Part shown: positions 6,078-13,421 of the stretch, piece after piece
How the letters are laid out: each line of letters starts with the position of its first letter
How positions within the stretch are numbered: position 1 is the stretch's first letter
Source of the DNA: an uncultured Bifidobacterium sp.
Lineage (GTDB): Bacteria; Actinomycetota; Actinomycetes; Actinomycetales; Bifidobacteriaceae
Direction of reading: 5' to 3'
Assembly: GCA_937874315.1 (NCBI GenBank)
Contig: CALNAE010000069.1
Location: 1 to 17,671 of the forward strand
Length of the DNA stretch: 17,671 nt
Made by a program: the position numbers and the translations under genes
Notes under the pieces: model-generated
The model's database searches: none
Told to the model about the DNA's origin: nothing
What the model saw: only the letters and a program-made list of their open reading frames with translations

Positions 6078-6106
6078 ACAATAGCGTTTCCTGTTGAGAA
6101 ACACAA
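6078..6106 (-). promoter_or_regulatory. Leftward promoter of the HTH gene
   Basis: Minus-strand -35 TTGTGT (6106-6101) and -10 TATTGT (6083-6078) are separated by 17 nt. The -10 box ends 7 nt before ATG 6070, so transcription would start at or next to that codon. Its -35 is 1 bp away from the -35 of the rightward promoter. Confidence 0.5.
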
Positions 6107-6122
6107 GTCGGCGTGTTATCGT
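6094..6122 (+). promoter_or_regulatory. Rightward promoter of the HTH gene
   Basis: -35 TTGAGA (6094-6099), 17-nt spacer, -10 TATCGT (6117-6122). The expected transcript starts near 6129 and carries the GGAGGAA ribosome site of the 6164 start. It overlaps the leftward promoter region, so polymerase or repressor on one would block the other. Confidence 0.5.
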
Positions 6123-6163
6123 GTTTACTATCAGAAAGACACATTGAGCATCTGGAGGAACTT

Positions 6164-6511
6164 ATGACTCTCGCACTTGGAGCAAGGGTGCAAATAGACA
6201 AGGCACCATATATGGAATCCGTCGTCTCCTGGAACGTACGGATGCTCTTAACCGCTCATGATCTTTCGCAATCCGCTCTCGCAAAAGCCATGGGGGTACA
6301 GCGTTCAGCTATGTCTAAGAAACTTGCAGGTACCACGACTTGGTCACTCGCGGATCTTGTACGTGCCGCAGAATTTCTTGGAACTACGCCACAATCCCTG
6401 ATGGACGATTCCCTGATGTCGCAAATGGGCGTAGGTACGAAAAAGGCCACCGGCGAACCGGTGGCCTCGAAGCTCCCGCAGCTGGGCTTGAACCAGCGAC
6501 ATTTCGATTAA
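6164..6511 (+). CDS. Small HTH (XRE-like) regulator running into tRNA-Asn antisense
   Basis: Regulator of 115 residues from ATG 6164, which has GGAGG 5 nt upstream. The helix-turn-helix spans about residues 33-55 (DLSQSALAKAMGVQRSAMSKKL), followed by WSLADLVRAAEFLGTTPQSLM, a Cro/C1-type layout related to the divergent HTH gene. The natural domain appears to end near residue 90. Residues from about 94 are encoded by the tRNA terminator hairpin, and residues 104-115 by the antisense strand of tRNA-Asn, where the stop lies. This is the usual sign that an element attachment site falls inside the 3' end of its gene. The function of the tail, if any, is unknown. Confidence 0.72.
   Translation: MTLALGARVQIDKAPYMESVVSWNVRMLLTAHDLSQSALAKAMGVQRSAMSKKLAGTTTWSLADLVRAAEFLGTTPQSLMDDSLMSQMGVGTKKATGEPVASKLPQLGLNQRHFD
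6440..6466 (-). terminator. Rho-independent terminator of tRNA-Asn
   Basis: On the minus strand GGCCACCGG-TTCG-CCGGTGGCC forms a 9-bp stem with a TTCG loop, followed by TTTTTCG. It begins 6 nt after the tRNA 3' end. Confidence 0.85.
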
Positions 6512-6545
6512 CAGTCGAACGCTCTGCCAACTGAGCTATGCGGGA
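6473..6545 (-). tRNA. tRNA-Asn (anticodon GUU)
   Basis: A 73-nt gene that folds into a full cloverleaf. The acceptor stem is TCCCGCA/TGCGGGA with discriminator G, the D-stem GCTC/GAGC, the anticodon stem TTCGA/TCGAA with loop CTGTTAA (anticodon GTT), and the T-stem GCTGG/CCAGC with loop TTCAAGC. CCA is not encoded. A37 follows U36, the context for the t6A modification made by the TsaB/D/E proteins encoded upstream. Its 3' end faces the accessory region, making it the probable integration target. Confidence 0.95.
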
Positions 6546-6586
6546 ATGTCTCTCGCGCACAACCTGAAGCTGTGCACAAGATGAAA

Positions 6587-6614
6587 ATAGTACACGCAAA
6601 CCACAGTGATGCAA
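6587..6614 (-). promoter_or_regulatory. Promoter of tRNA-Asn
   Basis: Minus-strand -35 TTGCAT (6614-6609), 16-nt spacer and -10 TACTAT (6592-6587), about 41 nt before the tRNA 5' end. It allows the tRNA to be transcribed independently of the tsaD operon. Confidence 0.5.
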
Positions 6615-6716
6615 CTTGGATCCGGCAGATGGCGTGTCGTTAGTTGTTCTCAGCCGGCCGTATCAATATATAACCATCAATGCATCCAAGAACGCACAGC
6701 AGCCGACGACGCATTT

Positions 6717-6792
6717 CGGACGTTCGGACACTCGGACATTCAAACGCTGATAACATTCAAACCACTGATAACATTCAAACGCTGATGACGTT
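6717..6792. repeat. Two adjoining tandem repeats at the tsaD 3' end
   Basis: Minus strand, starting within tsaD: three units of 18, 18 and 17 bp (6792-6775, 6774-6757, 6756-6740), each reading about ATGTTATCAGCGTTTGA and each ending in TGA. The first holds the tsaD stop codon. Next to them, CGGACGTT, CGGACACT and CGGACATT form three exact 8-bp tandem units (6717-6740). Looks like local slippage growth at the end of the operon. No T-rich terminator is seen in the 229 bp between tsaD and the tRNA. Confidence 0.7.
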
Positions 6793-7818
6793 CAACGGCA
6801 TCGTGGAATCGATGGGAAAATCGGGGGCCGACGGCGCGACACCCGCCTCGACCAGATTCGAGCCCAGCATCGCGACCATGGCGCCGTTGTCGGTGCACAG
6901 CTTGATCTTCGGAATGCGCACGGCGACTCCGTGCTCCTCCCCCACCTCCAACAGTTTGGCGCGTAGCTGGGAGTTGGCCGAGAAGCCGCCGCCAACGATC
7001 AGCGTCTTGGAGCCGTATTCCTCGCAACCGTGGATGGCTTTGGTCGCCAGCACCGTCGCGACCGAGTCGGCCAAGGATGCGCAGATATCGTCGACGGGGA
7101 TCTCATGTCCGGCGGCCTGCTGACCCTCGATCCACCGCGCGACGGCGGTTTTGACCCCGGAGAAGCTGAAGTCGTACGGATGCTGCTTGCCCGCACGCCC
7201 CTGGGTCAGGCCTTGCGGCACCTTGATTGCATGCGGGTCACCCAGCTGGCCATGCCGATCGATATGGGGACCTCCGGGATAGGGGAAGCCGAGCAGCCGC
7301 GCGATTTTGTCGAAGCACTCCCCCGCCGCATCGTCGAGCGTGGTGCCCACCACGTCGACGTGACGCGTCACATCCTTGACATGCAGCAGCGAGGTATGGC
7401 CGCCGGAGACGATCAAAGCCAACGTGTCTTCGGGAAAGGCGCCGAACTGCAACTGCGTGACCGCGATATGCCCGATGACGTGGTTGATGCCATAGATGGG
7501 CTTGCCGGCAGCCCAGGCGAGCGCCTTCGCCCCCGAGACGCCAACCGCCAGACAACCCGCAAGCCCCGGTCCCGCGGACACCGCGATGGCGTCGACATCG
7601 CTCAACGTCATGTCCGCGTCGTGAAGGGCCTTCGAAACCACCGGTACGAAGGCCTCGGCATGCGCTCGGGATGCGATCTCGGGAATCACGCCGCCATACC
7701 GCGCATGTTCCTGCATGGAGGACGCCACCACATTCGATACGAGCGTACGGCCCCGCACGATGGCGGCGGCGGTTTCGTCGCATGTCGATTCGATACCCAA
7801 CACCACGGGTTCACTCAT
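6775..7818 (-). CDS. tsaD: tRNA t6A37 threonylcarbamoyltransferase TsaD
   Basis: Catalytic subunit that transfers the threonylcarbamoyl group from TC-AMP to A37 of ANN-decoding tRNAs, in a cytoplasmic complex with TsaB and TsaE. The 347-residue product starts VVLGIESTCDETAAA and has the metal-binding INHVIGH motif. It also has SGGHTSL, the ASKHA-type VGGGFSANSQLR and the CTDNGAMVA signature. Length is normal. Start ATG 7818 has AAGGAGAG 5 nt upstream and overlaps the rimI 3' end by 8 nt. An in-frame extension to 7953 would lie wholly inside rimI and is rejected. The C-terminus (PLNVISV) is encoded by the first unit of a tandem repeat. Last protein gene of the operon. Confidence 0.96.
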   Translation of the reverse strand: MSEPVVLGIESTCDETAAAIVRGRTLVSNVVASSMQEHARYGGVIPEIASRAHAEAFVPVVSKALHDADMTLSDVDAIAVSAGPGLAGCLAVGVSGAKALAWAAGKPIYGINHVIGHIAVTQLQFGAFPEDTLALIVSGGHTSLLHVKDVTRHVDVVGTTLDDAAGECFDKIARLLGFPYPGGPHIDRHGQLGDPHAIKVPQGLTQGRAGKQHPYDFSFSGVKTAVARWIEGQQAAGHEIPVDDICASLADSVATVLATKAIHGCEEYGSKTLIVGGGFSANSQLRAKLLEVGEEHGVAVRIPKIKLCTDNGAMVAMLGSNLVEAGVAPSAPDFPIDSTMPLNVISV

Positions 7819-8422
7819 GGAAGCTCTCCTTGTTCGTTGCACCGCGGCTCGCTGCCGCGTCTCGATTGTCACCGTCTGGCTCGGATTCGGATTCGGCGCC
7901 ATACGCAGGTTGCGCGGCGCCATACGCGTCTGGAACCCTGAAGCCAACGCCAACGGACGTCCGAGACCGGTCCAGGGCCAGGCTCATCGTGTAGGCATCG
8001 ACGTTTTCAGGTTGGTAGTACCGTTTGCGCAGCCCCATCCGGACGAAGCCGAACCGCCGGTACATCGACAACGCGGCACGGTTGTCGACACGGACCTCCA
8101 AGAGCACCCGGCGTGCGTGACGGTCCCGCGCCCGCCCGATCAGATAACCGAGCATCGCAGCCGCTATCCCCTGACGCTGATACGTCTGGCCGACACCGAT
8201 GGTCATGAGCTCCGCATCCTCGCCGTCGAACCAAAAACCGGCGTATCCGCGGATACGTTCCGACGCGGGATCGAGATCCAACACATAGGTCCGATCCGGG
8301 GCTTCAAGCTCTTCGCGGACCATGGCTTCGCTCCACGCTCCGGCCCCGAACAACTCACGTTCCAATGCCGCCAGGTCGCGGCAGACCTCATCGCGGTTCC
8401 GGGTATGCAGATCGACGATCAT
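7811..8422 (-). CDS. rimI: GNAT acetyltransferase, ribosomal-protein-alanine acetyltransferase RimI
   Basis: GNAT-family N-acetyltransferase; RimI acetylates the N-terminal alanine of ribosomal protein S18 and often other proteins in actinobacteria. The acetyl-CoA loop is YQRQGIA (81-87), preceded by the ELMTIGV strand. LLEVR and the YRRFGF motif (121-126) follow, as in RimI. The domain ends near residue 150. The remaining 50 residues are a low-complexity tail (AYGAAQPAYGAESESEP...) not usual for the family. Located between tsaB and tsaD, the typical actinobacterial arrangement. The start ATG lies 2 nt after the tsaB stop, so coupling is likely, though no clear ribosome site is seen. The tail's 3' end overlaps tsaD. 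Confidence 0.9.
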   Translation of the reverse strand: MIVDLHTRNRDEVCRDLAALERELFGAGAWSEAMVREELEAPDRTYVLDLDPASERIRGYAGFWFDGEDAELMTIGVGQTYQRQGIAAAMLGYLIGRARDRHARRVLLEVRVDNRAALSMYRRFGFVRMGLRKRYYQPENVDAYTMSLALDRSRTSVGVGFRVPDAYGAAQPAYGAESESEPDGDNRDAAASRGATNKESFHE

Positions 8423-8424
8423 GG

Positions 8425-9555
8425 CTAGGCCCGATCGGCCTGCGCATGGTTGAGCACATGCTTGAGCGGATTGGGAATGGACACGTCCGGCCGGCGCAGA
8501 TACAGCGGTTCGACCCGGGACAGCGCATCGGCAGGCGTCTCGTCATGCCCGGTCGCAGACCAAAGGCCGGGGCCGGCCTGATCATGGCCAGGCTGCGGCA
8601 CTTGCACCTTGTCCGACTCCCGGGCGATCTTCGGCGATGCGTCGAAGCGTGCGGCGCAGTCGGCGAACAATCGCAGACCCCAGGCACCCATGTCCAACAC
8701 CGAGCTATCCACGACGGCTCCCAACTGCCCCGATTCATCGAATCGACGCCATACCGCGTCGTATTTGGCGGCACCATGCCCGATGACATCGACCACCGTA
8801 CGGGCTCGAATATCGGCCGGCAACGCGCTCAGAATCCCTTGCACCCGTCCGATGAGATGGTCGGGATAGTCGATATCCATCGGAATCAGAATGCGTCCCG
8901 ATCCATGCTCATCTCCGGCGCCGCCCTGTTCGGTCTCGCCGATCAGGGTGAAATACAGCTCGCGCCGACGAGCATCGTTGACGGCAAGGGTGATATGTAC
9001 CGGATTCGAGGAGGTGCGCCGCTCGCATAGCGCAGCGACAACGCGACGATCCGGACACAGCGCGTGAGGCGGCATCCGCCGCGCAGCCGTGACATTGCCC
9101 TCTGCTCCATTACCATCCATGGCAACGGCGGTTGCGGCACCGGCGACCGCATCGAAATCGGCACTTGCACCGGCATCCGCCCCGGAGCCGTTGGCATCAC
9201 GGGTGGACGTCCTGCGAATCTCATCCTGTTCCTGCCTCGCCTCGGATCGGATCGAGCGCGCCATCACGGCCTGCGGGGTGAGGATATCCTGCCCGAGCAG
9301 CTGTGCGCCGCTGGCGAATGCGATGGCCTTCGCGGCCACGATGCCGGCACGAAGACCGGTGTAGGGAGCAGGTCCGATGCCGACGACGACGCGATCGAGG
9401 TCACGAGGTTCGAGACCCGCACCTGCCACGGCAAGGGCGATATCGACCTGCAGACGTTCGACATGGGTTCTCGAATTGGTTTCCACCACGGGCTCGTAAC
9501 CGATCACGCCGACCGTCGATCCGAATGAGGTGTCTATCACCAGGGTATTCGTCAT
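8425..9555 (-). CDS. tsaB: t6A complex scaffold TsaB (enlarged)
   Basis: TsaB, an inactive TsaD paralogue that scaffolds the t6A complex. The N-terminus LVIDTSFGSTVGV and the GIGPAPYTGLRAG block (59-71) are diagnostic. The conserved NDARRRELYFTL strand appears at about 193-204. The protein is 376 residues, against about 220-250 for most bacterial TsaB. The excess is largely an insertion at about 102-170 that is rich in Ala, Gly and Asp and looks disordered, plus a longer C-terminus with a low-complexity loop. ATG 9555 has GGAGGAG 5 nt upstream. It is 79 bp downstream of tsaE and almost abuts rimI. Confidence 0.92.
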   Translation of the reverse strand: MTNTLVIDTSFGSTVGVIGYEPVVETNSRTHVERLQVDIALAVAGAGLEPRDLDRVVVGIGPAPYTGLRAGIVAAKAIAFASGAQLLGQDILTPQAVMARSIRSEARQEQDEIRRTSTRDANGSGADAGASADFDAVAGAATAVAMDGNGAEGNVTAARRMPPHALCPDRRVVAALCERRTSSNPVHITLAVNDARRRELYFTLIGETEQGGAGDEHGSGRILIPMDIDYPDHLIGRVQGILSALPADIRARTVVDVIGHGAAKYDAVWRRFDESGQLGAVVDSSVLDMGAWGLRLFADCAARFDASPKIARESDKVQVPQPGHDQAGPGLWSATGHDETPADALSRVEPLYLRRPDVSIPNPLKHVLNHAQADRA

Positions 9556-9634
9556 TCCATCTCCTCCACTCGCACCCAGCCACTGTACAACCTGAGGGCG
9601 AGCTCATCCACGTGCACATAGGTGCGCATACGCA

Positions 9635-10327
9635 CTATGCCCGAGCCATGCTCACCGGCAGGTCCCGATCCCGCCATCGTCCGCCTACGGCGTTGAGGGT
9701 GATGACGCGCTCGCCCAGATCACTCAGCACGGCGTCTCCCGGGGCATCAACCTGGGCGTCGCCCAAACCATCACCCACGGCATCGCCGCAAGCGGTCCGA
9801 GGCGCGGCGTCCGTCGCGGCCTGCGCCAGAGGACTCGGGCGGTCGATGTGGACCTCCAGCCGTTCATCGGCCAACGCGGCGATCATCTGTTCGCCCCATT
9901 CCATCAGAACAATCGTATCGTCATGCGGATCCTCAAGCTCTTCGTCCAGCCCTAAGGACTCCAATTCGTCAAGCAACGCGTCAACGCTGTTCTGTCCCGG
10001 CGCGAAGGCATGGCCACCGAGGCGATACGCGTCGACATGGATGAGATGCGCGGGCGAGCCATCGGCGAACCGGCCGTCAAGCTCTCTGGCAATGGTGAAG
10101 GTCGGCGACACGATGGCCGCATCGACGCCTAGCCCAGCGCCGAATCCCTGCGCGAACGTGGTTTTGCCGGCGCCCAACGGACCCGACAGCAATATGACGT
10201 CACCACCGCGCGCGGCCGCCGCGATTTTCCTGCCGAAATCACGCATGTCCTCGGCGGTCGGGATGTGAATGAGACCCCGTCTCGCACCATCCTGTGCGTT
10301 ATTCGTCGCCATCTGCGTCGTCATCAT
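9635..10327 (-). CDS. tsaE: t6A complex ATPase TsaE (enlarged)
   Basis: P-loop ATPase that resets the TsaBD complex between catalytic cycles. Walker A is GPLGAGKTT (49-57), followed by SPTFTIARE (74-82), the HVDAYRL motif (97-103) and VLMEWGEQM, all TsaE hallmarks. At 230 residues it exceeds the usual 150-170. An acidic segment sits near 110-130 (LDELESLGLDEELEDPHDD), and an Ala/Gly/Asp-rich stretch (GDAVGDGLGDAQVDAPGD) lies near 190-205. The start is uncertain: ATG 10327 has AAAGGA about 12 nt upstream, and ATG 10312 is an alternative. Frames running further upstream would overlap holA. Confidence 0.92.
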   Translation of the reverse strand: MMTTQMATNNAQDGARRGLIHIPTAEDMRDFGRKIAAAARGGDVILLSGPLGAGKTTFAQGFGAGLGVDAAIVSPTFTIARELDGRFADGSPAHLIHVDAYRLGGHAFAPGQNSVDALLDELESLGLDEELEDPHDDTIVLMEWGEQMIAALADERLEVHIDRPSPLAQAATDAAPRTACGDAVGDGLGDAQVDAPGDAVLSDLGERVITLNAVGGRWRDRDLPVSMARA

Positions 10328-10391
10328 CTGCGTTCGATATCCTTTCTCATCACCATCACGTGTATCGTTCGTATGTTCATCCCCACGTTCG

Positions 10392-11363
10392 TCAGCGGCC
10401 CTTGCCCGCGATAAGCTCGATCGACCGTTCCAACGCATAGACCGGGTCGCCGCCGCTGGTTTTGCTTTGCTCGTCGGCCCAGGCCAACATCTCAATGCAC
10501 CTAGCCAATCCTTCGGACGTCCAGCCCCCCAGCTCATGCATGGCGTTTTTCAACACCCACGGGTTGATTTTGGCCTCGGCCTGGCTGATCGCGCCCGTAC
10601 GGACCGCGGAGGCCTTGGCAATGGCGCGCAGCTTCATGGCGAGGGCACCGATCAACGCGATGGGCTCGCTGCCCTGTTCGATGGCGGAACGCATGGCGAC
10701 GATGGCCTCGTCCGCCCGTCCCCGCAGCGCCTGGTCAGCCACGGCGAAACCGGTGACCTGAGGGTTGGCGGTCAGGTACTGCTCGACTCGTTGGAGACCA
10801 ACGGGGTTGTCGTCGAAATCAAAACACAGCTGCTCACACATCGCGGCGAGTTCACCGGTCTTCCCACCGAGCACAGCCACCAGCTCCTGCGCCGCGTCCG
10901 CAGACACGGCACGCCGCTGCCGTTCAAACTGCTGCATGACGAAATTGAGCTTGGCCTCGTCACGCTTCAGGTCGGCGATCTTCTGCTGCCGCGCCCCCGC
11001 CGCCACCAGTTGCCTCAATACACGCTTGCCTTTGACGCCGCCTTCATGGCGGGCTATGACCACGGCGCGGTCATCGTCATGCGCCGCATCCTTGCACCAG
11101 CGCGCCATCGCCTCACCAAGCGAGTCGTCGGCGTTCTGCAGATTATCCAGGACCACGATGGACCGATCGCTGAGCAGCGACGGCCCGGTCGCCTCCTCGA
11201 AGGCATACCGGTCGAGATTCGTCGCGTCGAGTTCCATCACCTCGGCGTCGGGATACGTTTCACAGGCACGCCGCCGCAAATCACGCGTCGTCTGCTCGTT
11301 GAGATACGCATCCCCACCCATGACGATCGTCATCGTCGCTGTTCCTCGTGCCGCGGTTACCAT
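10392..11363 (-). CDS. holA: DNA polymerase III subunit delta
   Basis: Delta subunit of the clamp loader, which opens the beta clamp during replication. The 323-residue product begins its conserved part with MGGDAYLNEQTTRDL and continues with LLSDRSIVVLDNLQNA (clamp-opening domain). GKTGELAAMCEQLCF and the C-terminal GIxPW-like helix NPWVLKNAMHEL follow, matching HolA. Length is typical. ATG 11363 is weakly supported; ATG 11333, with GAGGA about 10 nt upstream, would remove ten residues and still keep the domain. It lies 60 bp downstream of comEC, the usual order in bifidobacteria and many Gram-positives. Confidence 0.9.
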   Translation of the reverse strand: MVTAARGTATMTIVMGGDAYLNEQTTRDLRRRACETYPDAEVMELDATNLDRYAFEEATGPSLLSDRSIVVLDNLQNADDSLGEAMARWCKDAAHDDDRAVVIARHEGGVKGKRVLRQLVAAGARQQKIADLKRDEAKLNFVMQQFERQRRAVSADAAQELVAVLGGKTGELAAMCEQLCFDFDDNPVGLQRVEQYLTANPQVTGFAVADQALRGRADEAIVAMRSAIEQGSEPIALIGALAMKLRAIAKASAVRTGAISQAEAKINPWVLKNAMHELGGWTSEGLARCIEMLAWADEQSKTSGGDPVYALERSIELIAGKGR

Positions 11364-11423
11364 GCTCTCAATGTCGCCGCATCGGTGGACAACCCCGCCA
11401 CGAATCCGAGGCAGCGGCCTGCC

Positions 11424-13421
11424 CTAGCCGAACATGTCGCCGGTCTCCGTCAGCCAGCGCCGCACCCGGGACCACCCCTGGATGCCCCAGCGACGCGCGC
11501 CGTCGGCATCCTTGCGGGTCATGCCCCTTCTGGCAACCACCAGCACCCCACAGGCCGCCAGCACCTCGACGAACGCCATGGCGCAGGCGCCGCCGACTCC
11601 CCCGGACCAAGGCACAGTCGCCATGGAACCTCCGCCCAACCACTGCGCGCACCATGCCATCACCGCGGTCATCATGCTGGAAATCCATACGAAACCGTAG
11701 GCGATCGCACCGCTGACCGGTGCGAGAACCAAACCGACAAGCCCTGTTATCGTCGCCGCATCGACGAATGGGGCAACCAGCAGATTGGCCGGTATGGAGA
11801 ACACCGGCAATTCGGGTTGCATCAGCACCTGGATGGGGAGGGTAAACAATTGCGCGCTGAGCGTCATCGCGATGGCCTGTGCCAACCATACGGGCATAAC
11901 CACGCTCAATGGCCGCGCGATCGACGTGCCACAGAGCACGATGCCCAGCACCGCGGCGCAGGACAGCGCAAAGCCGAAGCTGCGAGACATCTGCGGATCG
12001 ACCAGCAGAACGGCGATCACCGTCCAGCACAACGCGCTCAACGCCTGCGAAGGTCGACCTTTCAACCACGCCAGCGAGATCAACGATCCCATGATCAACG
12101 CCCTGCGCACCGAATCGGATGGATACATTGCACTCGCCAACAACGTATACGAGCCGATCTGCAGTATCGCGGCCAACTGACGCCATATACGCAGTCGCAC
12201 CGAAAGACGGCGCACCATCACGCCGATCAACGCGAAATGTCCACCGGACACTGCCATCAGATGCATGATGCCGGCACGTCGGAAGTCCTCCTGCACACGA
12301 TCGGCGTATGTCGCATCAACCGACTCGCGCGGGCCCGACCCCACATAGTCCTGCCCCAGCAGACCAATGGTCAGACCGGGAACCAGGACCCGCCCCTGAT
12401 CCGAAAGCCTATCCGTCACTGCGAAAAACGCCTCGCGCACGGCCCCGTTGGCAGACGCCAACATTCCCGGTTCCCGCACGGTGCGCATCGAACCGCCGGA
12501 ACTCATGATCCACAGATCGTAGCGGCCGAATCGCGCCTGCGACAGCGTCCCTTCCACCAGCACCACCGAATCCTGCCGCAACACGAAGCATTCGTCGCCA
12601 CGAGCGAACAACCTCGCCCTGGCCATGCTGGGGCCAACGACGCCACCGATCCGCACGTCGCGTACGGTAACGTCGCTCTGACAATCGGCCCGTCGCAACG
12701 ACGACGCTATGCCCGGCGTATCGATACGCACCGTCACCGTGACGGATACGCTGCCTACCCGCGCCGTCCGCGCAGCGATGTCCTGCCACAGCAACATATC
12801 GCTGGACAGCATGCCCAAACTCGCCAGCAGCCCCGCCGTTACGGGTACACATAGCTGGAGCAGCCACCGTCCCCGGCGCGGAGGCGCCGATCGAACCGAT
12901 CGGATCGGTCTGCGGCCGCCGCGCTGAGATCCGGCAGAAAGCGATCCGACAGAAAGCGACCTGGCAGAAAGCAGCCCGACAGGAGACGACTCGGCCTTCG
13001 CCGGATCGCGAATACGTCGTGAAGCACCGAGAAACCGCCTGATTACACCAACGGAGAAGACCTCGCCATGCCCTGCCCGGACGATTCTCATCGAGACGAT
13101 CGCCACCGTCGAGAACACCACCACGAATATCGCCGCGACCAGCACCGGAAGCACTCCGAGCGATCCACCGTGAAAATCTATCGTCCGCCATGCCGCAAGC
13201 CACCACGTCCTTATCGACGCACGGACCGGCCGCCACCAAGGCTGATCGGACGCGGGCACCACAACCGAATCCAGACGATCGACGACCACCGTGAAGCATG
13301 CATGGGTCAACAGACAGGCAGACCACATGGCGACCGCAACCGGCAGCATCCGCCAGTCACGGCTGCCCCGTTCACGCAGCGCTACCGCGTCGAAACGAGA
13401 TGACGACCCTCCCGCGCCCAT
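11424..13421 (-). CDS. comEC: ComEC/Rec2 DNA-uptake channel
   Basis: Polytopic membrane protein predicted to pass single-stranded DNA across the membrane during transformation. The order is N-terminal hydrophobic helices, a soluble OB-like DUF4131 region (about residues 200-310), then the Competence domain with HLMAVSGGHFALIG (about 383-396) and FSIPANLLVAPFVD. The protein is 665 residues. It ends soon after the last hydrophobic helices and shows no metallo-beta-lactamase domain (no HxHxDH), as in many actinobacterial ComEC proteins. ATG 13421 overlaps the comEA stop (TGATG). The GTG one codon earlier is less likely because GGGGG is better placed for the ATG. Transformation has not been generally observed in the suggested genus, so the role is uncertain. 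Confidence 0.92.
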   Translation of the reverse strand: MGAGGSSSRFDAVALRERGSRDWRMLPVAVAMWSACLLTHACFTVVVDRLDSVVVPASDQPWWRPVRASIRTWWLAAWRTIDFHGGSLGVLPVLVAAIFVVVFSTVAIVSMRIVRAGHGEVFSVGVIRRFLGASRRIRDPAKAESSPVGLLSARSLSVGSLSAGSQRGGRRPIRSVRSAPPRRGRWLLQLCVPVTAGLLASLGMLSSDMLLWQDIAARTARVGSVSVTVTVRIDTPGIASSLRRADCQSDVTVRDVRIGGVVGPSMARARLFARGDECFVLRQDSVVLVEGTLSQARFGRYDLWIMSSGGSMRTVREPGMLASANGAVREAFFAVTDRLSDQGRVLVPGLTIGLLGQDYVGSGPRESVDATYADRVQEDFRRAGIMHLMAVSGGHFALIGVMVRRLSVRLRIWRQLAAILQIGSYTLLASAMYPSDSVRRALIMGSLISLAWLKGRPSQALSALCWTVIAVLLVDPQMSRSFGFALSCAAVLGIVLCGTSIARPLSVVMPVWLAQAIAMTLSAQLFTLPIQVLMQPELPVFSIPANLLVAPFVDAATITGLVGLVLAPVSGAIAYGFVWISSMMTAVMAWCAQWLGGGSMATVPWSGGVGGACAMAFVEVLAACGVLVVARRGMTRKDADGARRWGIQGWSRVRRWLTETGDMFG

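Larger units (their letters stand above)
6060..6143. promoter_or_regulatory. Candidate operator octamers of the HTH switch
   Basis: The octamer TGTGTCTT (6060-6067) faces AAGACGCA (6071-6078) across CAT, forming a dyad over the alternative start codon of the leftward HTH gene. A further AAGACACA lies at 6136-6143, just past the rightward promoter. A second dyad GTTTC-N7-GAAAC (6086-6102) sits between the two promoters. Binding by either HTH protein is inferred. Confidence 0.35.

Noticed and set aside
7819..7953. N-terminal extension of TsaD
   Set aside because: It would lie entirely within rimI in another frame. The ATG at 7818 has a strong ribosome site and begins at the conserved domain.
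10269..12854. Very long plus-strand open frame (861 codons) opposite holA and comEC
   Set aside because: It is antisense to genes with clear domains, is rich in Arg, His, Gln and Pro, has no recognisable motif and no ribosome site. Long antisense frames are common in GC-rich DNA.
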